From Clostridia bacterium (GTDB taxonomy: Bacteria; Bacillota; Clostridia; Oscillospirales; CAG-272), in contig JAFQPI010000065.1 of NCBI GenBank assembly GCA_017411805.1, forward strand, positions 1 to 37,194: 37,194 nucleotides of DNA. Direction: 5' to 3'. The position numbers and the translations under genes were made by a program. Positions 24,084-30,148 of the stretch are shown one piece after another. Below the pieces are notes generated by a model. It saw only the letters and a program-made list of their open reading frames with translations. It was not told the origin of the DNA and did no database searches. The first letter of the stretch is position 1. Each line of letters starts with the position of its first letter.

Positions 24084-24387
24084 CCTCATCCACCGACCTG
24101 CGTCGGTCCCCCTTCCCCACCGGGGAAGGTAAAGTGGATAGCGATCTGACTACGTTTGTACAGCGAATATCATTCTGTCATATAATTTTGCATAGCAAAA
24201 AGGAATATTTTATTGAAATAGTTAGCAAATACTCAACCAAGAGTGCAAATTAATTCAAATAAAATATTCCTTATTGCTATTTATAGGTTAAATCCAAACG
24301 ATGTTCGCTGAAATGCTAAGAAGCATAAGCTTAACATTTTGCCTTCCCCAGCGGGGAAGGGGGACCGCCGTAGGGCGGTGGATGAGG
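24084..24387. repeat. ~300-base imperfect palindromic element (MITE-like)
   Basis: Two 46-base modules in opposite orientation form the ends: 24084-24129 reversed and 24342-24387 forward, differing at 5 positions. Each holds a CCTTCCCC/GGGGAAGG hairpin and an ACCGNC/GNCGGT hairpin. Two longer arms, 24192-24217 and 24254-24280, are inverted copies inside, and scattered similarity (CAGCGAAYATC) links the rest of the two halves. It fills most of the 515-base gap from 23942 to 24455 between two convergent genes. No coding frame or transposase was seen in it. Confidence 0.85.
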
Positions 24388-24455
24388 AGGACATTATTGC
24401 ACAATTATCACCGAGAATGGTAAAATATGTCTTAATGAGCCAGCCCCATTTTTTA

Positions 24456-25412
24456 TTATTCAAAAGCCCCAGAGTAGGGCGTGATATCCGGCTCGCCGTA
24501 GAGGGCTTCGTAGTCGTCGCCGAGGAAGCAGGCGAAGGTGGTGATTCGGTCGAAGCCGATCTCCCTGTAGTCGCGGATGTCCCCGATCATGGGCTTTTCA
24601 TTCAATTCAAAGCGCGCGGGCGGCTTTTTCCAGCGCGAGTAGAGCGAATTATCGTACCAATATTCAAGCACCTTTGCGTCATCCCTCCCGAAATAATCGA
24701 GGAGTGGCGCAAGCATTCCGCGTTCGCGCTCGATCCGCGCGGCGGAGTCCTCTCCCTTTGCGGTGTATTTCTCAAAAGGAGCGTACTCGAGGAAGAGCCC
24801 GCGGTTACTGTGGGCAAGAGTCGGCGGCGCGATCGTATCGATGTAGGCGAGATACGCCATCCGCGCATCGGGAATATGCCGTCTGATCTCGTCAAGTGCG
24901 GCGCTGAGCGCGATATACTGCTGATCCGACGGAGACAGCCGGCGACATTTCGAGCATTGGCAATGGATAGACCGTCCATCATCCATCCAGAAATAGAAAT
25001 TCTTGCCGCTTCCGTAGAGCTTGAGCGCAAGAGAAGCGGCGCGTTTTGCGAAAAGCGAGAGAGCTTCGGCGTTTGAAACGCAGAAATTCCAATCGGGAAC
25101 CCTCTCGCCCGACTCGTTCATTCTGAAATACTCGGGATGCTCAGCGAAAAGCGATCGGTCCATAAGATATCCCGCCGCGTGGCACTCATACTCGATCTCG
25201 AGCCCTCTCGAGCGCGCGTAGTCGATAAGCGTGCGGTATTCGGGCGTTTCAAGTAATGAAAGCAGACGTTCAAGCGACCTCGGCGCATCTTTACCTCCCT
25301 CGGGATGGATTCCGAGCGTATTTATCCCCGCGTCAGCGAGGCGGTCGATCCACTTCCGAGAAAGCTCACCCGGATGTATTATCATTCCGTTTCGGTACTT
25401 TTTTAAATCCAT
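24456..25412 (-). CDS. DUF4838-type protein
   Basis: This 318-residue protein has no signal peptide and so is probably cytoplasmic. The order of motifs GIHPEGGKDAPRSLERLLSL, EIEYECHAAGYLMDR, RMNESGERVPDWNFCVSN, FYFWMDDGR and CQCSKCRRLSPSDQQ, then LAYIDTIAPP and LEYWYDNS, matches the DUF4838 domain found near carbohydrate-active enzymes. The CQCSKC cluster could bind a metal. The fold region resembles a glycoside-hydrolase-like barrel, but no catalytic pair can be assigned here. GGGAGG precedes the ATG and lies inside an inverted repeat with upstream sequence (25420-25463). It sits 73 bases after the BlaR1-like gene and has its own probable promoter. Confidence 0.8.
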   Translation of the reverse strand: MDLKKYRNGMIIHPGELSRKWIDRLADAGINTLGIHPEGGKDAPRSLERLLSLLETPEYRTLIDYARSRGLEIEYECHAAGYLMDRSLFAEHPEYFRMNESGERVPDWNFCVSNAEALSLFAKRAASLALKLYGSGKNFYFWMDDGRSIHCQCSKCRRLSPSDQQYIALSAALDEIRRHIPDARMAYLAYIDTIAPPTLAHSNRGLFLEYAPFEKYTAKGEDSAARIERERGMLAPLLDYFGRDDAKVLEYWYDNSLYSRWKKPPARFELNEKPMIGDIRDYREIGFDRITTFACFLGDDYEALYGEPDITPYSGAFE

Positions 25413-25419
25413 AAAAATA

Positions 25420-25463
25420 TCCTCCCGACTTCGATACTAAAATTTTAGCACAAATCGGGAGGA
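25420..25463 (-). promoter_or_regulatory. Inverted repeat that can hide the DUF4838 ribosome binding site
   Basis: On the minus strand TCCTCCCGA (25455-25463) pairs perfectly with TCGGGAGGA (25420-25428). The second arm contains the Shine-Dalgarno GGGAGG of the DUF4838 gene. The loop holds a 12-base palindrome CTAAAATTTTAG (25437-25448). The first arm lies within the -35/-10 spacer of the promoter at 25442-25470, so only transcripts starting upstream contain both arms. The stem followed by ATATTTTTA could also act as a terminator for the BlaR1-like gene. Confidence 0.65.
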
Positions 25464-25470
25464 AAATCAA
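25442..25470 (-). promoter_or_regulatory. Probable promoter for the DUF4838 gene
   Basis: On the minus strand TTGATT (25465-25470), 17 bases and TAAAAT (25442-25447) are preceded by TGC, an extended -10. Predicted transcripts start about 22 bases upstream of the ATG. Confidence 0.6.
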
Positions 25471-25485
25471 TATATTTTCGTTGTA

Positions 25486-28200
25486 TTAATCAAGCTCTGT
25501 CAGCTTGATCTGCCCGTTTTTGACCGAAACCGAATAATGACATACGCTGCCATCCTCTTTGGTTCCTACCAAGCGGAAAGTCTTGTCACTTCCTCCGTCA
25601 AATTCAATAAGCATCGGAACGCTACCGAACCTTTGGAAGAGCTCTTTTTCGTCGCTTTTTAGATATCTGATCCTTACTGTAAAGAAGAACTGTCCGTCAT
25701 CAAGACCAATTCCGACAGAGCACGCATCGGTCATTCCGTCGCCGTTCATATCAAAATACTCGGTTTCATTCAAAAGGGGATACTTTTCACGAAGGGTATC
25801 GCCGAGAAGCATATCACGAACTATCGCCATATACATCGCCCGCTTTGCCTCCAAGTCCTCGCCCTCGTGGATAATCCAATAATCGCCTGTATAGCTTGAG
25901 ATCGGATTCTGCCACGGAACGATATATATGTCATCGTCGTCAATATCGTAAGCGGCAAGGATCTCGCGCATTCCCGCGGCATTGACGCCCGGCATTCCAA
26001 ACAGATACCTGTTAAGCTCCCGATCTTCTTCATGCGGCATCACGGAGAAGCTATAGCTTCCCTGTGCCATCTGCCATACGTAAACGTCGAGTCCGTTCGA
26101 CGCATCAAAGCTCGTATAAATATCGTACAAGGGTTTTACCTCGAAGACTACCCACGCGCCGTTCGATTCAAAGCGGTATTTTCCCTCCGCCGAAATATCA
26201 TAGTGATCGGTGACCATATAGCTATACGAGGTTTCAAAATTCGATTCGATCACCACCTCGCCGCTTTCGTGCGCGAGCTTGTTTTCAAGCGGGATCAGCT
26301 TGCTTCCTTCATAGCGGTAGATCTCAAACGCGGGTCCGATCACGTGCGCGCGGTCGGTATCGTTCGCCCATTCGATAAGGAAGCTTCTGCCGGAGCCGCT
26401 CTGATACTGAATCGCTCTGAAATCGACCCCAAGACCCTCGGCATCGCAACCGAAATCAATGATCGCGGCAAAAAGTCCGTTACCGATAGATTTGATATCA
26501 TACGGGAAACTCAAGCCAAGCGAATCGGTGACCTCGAACTCCACCCACGCGTCGCCCGCGACAAGGCGGTATTTTCCGAACGCGGAAATATCAAAATGCT
26601 CGGTGATATTAAAAGAGGGATAGGTCATTGAAAACGAACCGACGCCCATAGCTCTTTCTTTCCAATAACCGATGAACTCAAGCGGGATCAGCTCGTCGCC
26701 CTCGTAGCGGTAGACCTCAAAAGATTCACCGTAGATCTGCGTTTTGAAGCTCTTATTCTTCCATTTCAACGTGAAAATGACGTCTCCGCCCTCGATCTTT
26801 GCCTGAATGAAGGAGATATCGGCTCCGCGATTATCGCTTCCGCAGTCGGTGACCTTGACGTAGATCTCCTCCGATGGGAGCTTGACGGCTCTGTTGCCCG
26901 AATCCTTCGTCTTCTTGAAAACGAGCTCCTTTTTACCAATTCCGAGGAGATCCTCCTCGATCTTCAGCACAAAATCGTCGCCGCGAGCCTTGATGGGTCC
27001 CGCAAGGATCAGATGCTCTGTTGAGGCATCCGAATATTCATCGGGAGAAACCAAGCCGTCCTCGTTGACGTCATAATCGGTATCGTCGATGCCCGAGCGG
27101 AAGACCTCGGCATAACCGTCCCCATAGCGGATCACAACGTCGTCATACCGATTATCAAACAAGAGCATCCCCGACATTCTGACACTATTATCAACGGTAA
27201 CGCTGATCCTTGCGCCGTCCTTGCAGAGCCATTCGCTTCCCGGCTCGAGAAGCTCACGAACGTCATTTTTCGGGTTGGTCAGGAAGCAGACCGAGACGAT
27301 CACGGTCGCAACGAGCGCAATTATGATTATCCAGAACGCGGGCTTTTTGTAACTCAGCACCGACTTTATCCTCTGTTTGACCCCGACCTCGCCGAACGCG
27401 AGCGGGCACGCCATTATCCTCTTGCGGTGCATACTGCAGGCGAGAAGCGTGCGCGAATAGTCCTTTTTCGCCTCGTCGTCCATCATTCCGATGACACGTT
27501 CGTCGCAAGCCGCCTCGATATCGCGGCAAAGCAGCACGTACGCGATCCAAAGAAGCGGATTGAACCAATAGACCGACAAAAGCAAGAATCCGAGCGGCTT
27601 CCATATGTGGTCGCCGCGGCGCAGATGCGCTCTTTCGTGCGCGAGCACGTGCTCGAGTGTCTCACCGCTCATTCCCGAAGGAAGATAGATGCGCGGAAAC
27701 AGCACGCCGAGGATGAAGGGAGAGTCAACGTCATCGCAGAAATAGAGCTTTCCATCACCCTTGACCGAGGCTCTGACCTTCCGTCTGAGCAAAATATATG
27801 AAAAAATGCCGTAGCCAAGCATCAGCGCAACGCCGACAAGCCAGATATATGCCGCAACCTCAATTACGATCTGCATCGGATTGACGCTTGCGCCGACCTG
27901 CGGCGCGAGTGAATCTGATATCACGGGGTTGACGAAATCGTTCATCACGCCGATCCCGCTGTGGATCTCGGGCGCGGTCGTCACCGTGATATTTTGCGGA
28001 AGCGGCTCAGCCGAGGGGATCAGGCTGAAAACACTTTCGAGCGAAAACGGGAAGATCAAGCGCAAGCCGACAATGCCCCAAAGGAGACAACTTATCCATT
28101 TCGGTGCCTTTCTCATCAAGGGACGCAGAAGGAGAACGGCAAGCACTATCCACCCCGCCGTTGAGGCGAGATTGAATACTTTAATGAATAGCTCGCTCAT
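25486..28200 (-). CDS. BlaR1/MecR1-like M56 sensor protease with Ig-like repeats
   Basis: This 904-residue protein starts with about four membrane helices in an M56 peptidase domain (1-310). It has HVLAHERAHLRRGD, with the zinc HExxH at 188-192, and EAACDE (229-234) giving the third ligand. In BlaR1 the extracellular part is a penicillin-binding domain; here no SxxK transpeptidase motifs are seen. Instead DVNEDGLVSPDE (377-388) fits an EF-hand calcium loop. Two similar Ig-like repeats follow (FEVYRYEGDELIPL ... GKYRL and FEIYRYEGSKLIPL ... GKYRF). The C-terminal domain, of unknown type, contains DMNGDGMTDA. It overlaps the BlaI-like repressor by ATGA, the standard pairing, so signal-triggered proteolysis of that repressor is inferred. 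The signal is unlikely to be a simple beta-lactam. Confidence 0.88.
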   Translation of the reverse strand: MSELFIKVFNLASTAGWIVLAVLLLRPLMRKAPKWISCLLWGIVGLRLIFPFSLESVFSLIPSAEPLPQNITVTTAPEIHSGIGVMNDFVNPVISDSLAPQVGASVNPMQIVIEVAAYIWLVGVALMLGYGIFSYILLRRKVRASVKGDGKLYFCDDVDSPFILGVLFPRIYLPSGMSGETLEHVLAHERAHLRRGDHIWKPLGFLLLSVYWFNPLLWIAYVLLCRDIEAACDERVIGMMDDEAKKDYSRTLLACSMHRKRIMACPLAFGEVGVKQRIKSVLSYKKPAFWIIIIALVATVIVSVCFLTNPKNDVRELLEPGSEWLCKDGARISVTVDNSVRMSGMLLFDNRYDDVVIRYGDGYAEVFRSGIDDTDYDVNEDGLVSPDEYSDASTEHLILAGPIKARGDDFVLKIEEDLLGIGKKELVFKKTKDSGNRAVKLPSEEIYVKVTDCGSDNRGADISFIQAKIEGGDVIFTLKWKNKSFKTQIYGESFEVYRYEGDELIPLEFIGYWKERAMGVGSFSMTYPSFNITEHFDISAFGKYRLVAGDAWVEFEVTDSLGLSFPYDIKSIGNGLFAAIIDFGCDAEGLGVDFRAIQYQSGSGRSFLIEWANDTDRAHVIGPAFEIYRYEGSKLIPLENKLAHESGEVVIESNFETSYSYMVTDHYDISAEGKYRFESNGAWVVFEVKPLYDIYTSFDASNGLDVYVWQMAQGSYSFSVMPHEEDRELNRYLFGMPGVNAAGMREILAAYDIDDDDIYIVPWQNPISSYTGDYWIIHEGEDLEAKRAMYMAIVRDMLLGDTLREKYPLLNETEYFDMNGDGMTDACSVGIGLDDGQFFFTVRIRYLKSDEKELFQRFGSVPMLIEFDGGSDKTFRLVGTKEDGSVCHYSVSVKNGQIKLTELD

Positions 28201-28565
28201 TCCTGCCCCTTTCCGAATCCGTCGATCATACGTCTGATCTCCTCAAGTTCCTTCTCCGTCGGTCTCTTTCTCGAAGCAAACGCCGCGATAAAGGCGGGAA
28301 GTGAGCCGTCAAAAGTGTCCTCGACAAATTTCTCGCTCTGCATCGCGTAAAAATCATCTCTTGCGATCAGCACGCTGACCATGCTTTGCTCGGTCAGAAA
28401 AAGTCCGCGCTCGCAAAGCTTCTTGAGTACCGTGTAGGTCGTTGTTCTCTTCCAGTTCAGCTCCTTCTCGCAAAGCACGACAAGATCCTTTGTCGAAAGC
28501 GGAGCATTCTTCCATACGATATCAGCAAAACGCGCTTCAACCGCGCCAAGTCTCAATTTTTCCAT
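28197..28565 (-). CDS. BlaI/MecI-family transcriptional repressor
   Basis: This 122-residue winged-helix protein has EARFADIVWKNAPLSTKDLV, then NWKRTTTYTVLKKLCERGLF, the recognition helix and wing region of the BlaI family, and a C-terminal helical dimerisation part ending in RRMIDGFGKG. The frame runs back to a TTG at 28577, but that TTG lies inside the operator and GGAGG is 5 bases before the ATG at 28565, so the ATG is the start. It is the first gene of a two-gene operon with the BlaR1-like sensor and overlaps it by 4 bases. A nested palindrome over its promoter implies autorepression. Confidence 0.92.
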   Translation of the reverse strand: MEKLRLGAVEARFADIVWKNAPLSTKDLVVLCEKELNWKRTTTYTVLKKLCERGLFLTEQSMVSVLIARDDFYAMQSEKFVEDTFDGSLPAFIAAFASRKRPTEKELEEIRRMIDGFGKGQE

Positions 28566-28575
28566 CTTGACCTCC

Positions 28576-28636
28576 AAATCTGTCTATCGTCAATAGACTA
28601 CGTGCATAGTCTATCACAAATAGACAGATTTGTCAA
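28576..28636 (-). promoter_or_regulatory. Autoregulated promoter with nested palindromic operator
   Basis: On the minus strand TTGACA (28631-28636), 17 bases and TAGACT (28608-28613), with TGA before it, form the promoter. Outer arms AAATCTGTCTAT (28576-28587) and ATAGACAGATTT (28620-28631) are perfect. Inner arms ATAGACTA (28593-28600) and TAGTCTAT (28607-28614) are also perfect around 6 bases. This gives four ATAGAC half-sites covering the spacer, -10 and transcript start. Confidence 0.88.
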
Positions 28637-28644
28637 TAGGTTTT

Positions 28645-28674
28645 TAAAAAAATCCCGCCGAAATGGCGGGATTT
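28645..28674 (-). terminator. Terminator of the MATE transporter gene
   Basis: AAATCCCGCC (28650-28659) and GGCGGGATTT (28665-28674) pair perfectly around a 5-base loop, and a T run follows on the minus strand. It begins 1 base past the MATE stop codon and ends about 10 bases before the BlaI promoter -35. Confidence 0.92.
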
Positions 28675-28675
28675 C

Positions 28676-30037
28676 TTATTTTTCAATCTTCCTTATTGCG
28701 CGCTTGAAGTGGAAAGCAAATAGGATGATGGTGAAGGTCACGGCGATGATATCCGCGATCGGCTCCGCGGTGTAAACGCCGAGAGTCTTATTTGCCATAA
28801 AATGCGGAACGATATAGATGAGTGGCAGAAGGAGGACGAATTTTCTCACGACAGCAACCGTGACCGAGCACGCCGCCTCTCCAAGCGAAACAAAGGTCAT
28901 CTGACACGCGATCTGCGCGCCGAAAATTATCAGTCCGCCGAAATAAATCCTTATAACGTCTGCCGTGTACGCGATCAGATCGGCGTCGGGAGTAAAGATC
29001 GAGGGAAAAAGACGCGGGAAAAGCATAATGACCGACCAAAGCGACACCGAATAGATCAGACAAGAGACAAGAAGCAGGCGGAAGGTCTTTTTGACTCTGT
29101 CGGCGTTTTTCGCGCCGTAATTATAGCTGAGTATCGGCTGCGAGCCCTGCGCAATTCCCTGCAGGGGGAGCATCGCAAACTGCATAACGCTCGTCAGTAT
29201 CGTCATCGCTCCGACGGCAATATCTCCGCCGTATTCAAGAAGCGAGGAATTGAAGCAGACCGAGATCACGCTCTCGCTTGCCTGCATCATAAAGGTCGCA
29301 AGACCGAGCGCGAGACAAGGAAGGATGATCCTCGGCGAAACCACGAGATTTTCGCGCTTGATGCGGAGCATCGTCTTCTTTCCGAGAAGAAATGAGACGA
29401 CCCAGACTGCAGAAAGTGCCTGCGAAATGATCGTCGCAAGTGCCGCGCCCTTGACTCCCATTCCGAATCCGTAGATAAAGAGCGGGTCGAGCGCGATGTT
29501 TGCGGCGGCTCCGATAACGACCGAGAACATCGAGATCTTCGTAAATCCCTGCGCCGTGACAAATGCGTTCATACCAAGGGTGAGCTGGACGAAGATCGTT
29601 CCGAGCGCATAGATGTTCATATAATCCGAGGCGTATTCGATGGTATTCTCACTCGCACCGAAGGCAAGAAGGAGCGGGCGATTCCATATCAGCAGAACGG
29701 CGGTCAGTATCATGGATATGACGATCTGCAATCCGAAGCATCCGCCGAGAGTTTTCTCCGCCTTTTCCTGCTCACGCTGACCCATAAAGATCGATGCGCG
29801 CGGTGCACCGCCAGAGCTTACGAGCGCGGCAAACGCCGAAACTATCATGATAAGCGGCATACAAACACCAACGCCCGTCAGCGCAAGATCACCGATCTCT
29901 GGAATATGTCCGATAAAAATTCTATCGACGATATTATAAAGCATATTGATCAGCTGGGCTATGACGGTTGGCAGAGCCAATTTAAAAAGCAATCTGCCGA
30001 CGGGTGCCTGCCCGAGCATTTCCTTATTATTGTTCAT
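28676..30037 (-). CDS. MATE-family efflux transporter
   Basis: This 453-residue protein has about 12 membrane helices. The N-terminus GRLLFKLALPTVIAQLINML and YNIVDRIFIGHI, then GVCMPLIMIVSAFAALVSSG and GAPRASIFMGQREQEKA, are classic for the MATE family (NorM/DinF-like), which exports drugs or metabolites using Na+ or H+. The second half repeats the pattern (LPLQGIAQGSQPILSYNYGA). GGAGGTG precedes the ATG. It is a single-gene unit with a perfect promoter and its own terminator. The substrate cannot be predicted. It is not adjacent to the polysaccharide operon and is not the Wzx-type flippase missing there. Confidence 0.94.
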   Translation of the reverse strand: MNNNKEMLGQAPVGRLLFKLALPTVIAQLINMLYNIVDRIFIGHIPEIGDLALTGVGVCMPLIMIVSAFAALVSSGGAPRASIFMGQREQEKAEKTLGGCFGLQIVISMILTAVLLIWNRPLLLAFGASENTIEYASDYMNIYALGTIFVQLTLGMNAFVTAQGFTKISMFSVVIGAAANIALDPLFIYGFGMGVKGAALATIISQALSAVWVVSFLLGKKTMLRIKRENLVVSPRIILPCLALGLATFMMQASESVISVCFNSSLLEYGGDIAVGAMTILTSVMQFAMLPLQGIAQGSQPILSYNYGAKNADRVKKTFRLLLVSCLIYSVSLWSVIMLFPRLFPSIFTPDADLIAYTADVIRIYFGGLIIFGAQIACQMTFVSLGEAACSVTVAVVRKFVLLLPLIYIVPHFMANKTLGVYTAEPIADIIAVTFTIILFAFHFKRAIRKIEK

Positions 30038-30064
30038 TACAAAAACACCTCCATGTAATAAACA

Positions 30065-30093
30065 ATTATACCACTCAAATTAATGTTTGTCAA
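30065..30093 (-). promoter_or_regulatory. Promoter of the MATE gene
   Basis: On the minus strand TTGACA (30088-30093), 17 bases and TATAAT (30065-30070) are preceded by GTGG, an extended -10. The -35 lies 10 bases downstream of the esterase terminator stem. Confidence 0.9.
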
Positions 30094-30103
30094 TAAAAGA
30101 ATT

Positions 30104-30137
30104 GGGACTGAATCATTAGGGTCAATGATCCAGTCCC
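30104..30137 (-). terminator. Terminator of the esterase lipoprotein gene
   Basis: GGGACTGAATCATT (30104-30117) pairs with AATGATCCAGTCCC (30124-30137). The one imperfect pair becomes a G-U wobble only on the minus-strand RNA, which fits use by the esterase gene. The tail AATTCTTTTATT is a weak T tract. Confidence 0.75.
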
Positions 30138-30148
30138 CTCGGTTATTA

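Noticed and set aside
28566-28577. TTG start for the BlaI-like repressor
   Set aside because: It falls inside the operator, and the GGAGG needed for translation would be within the coding part.
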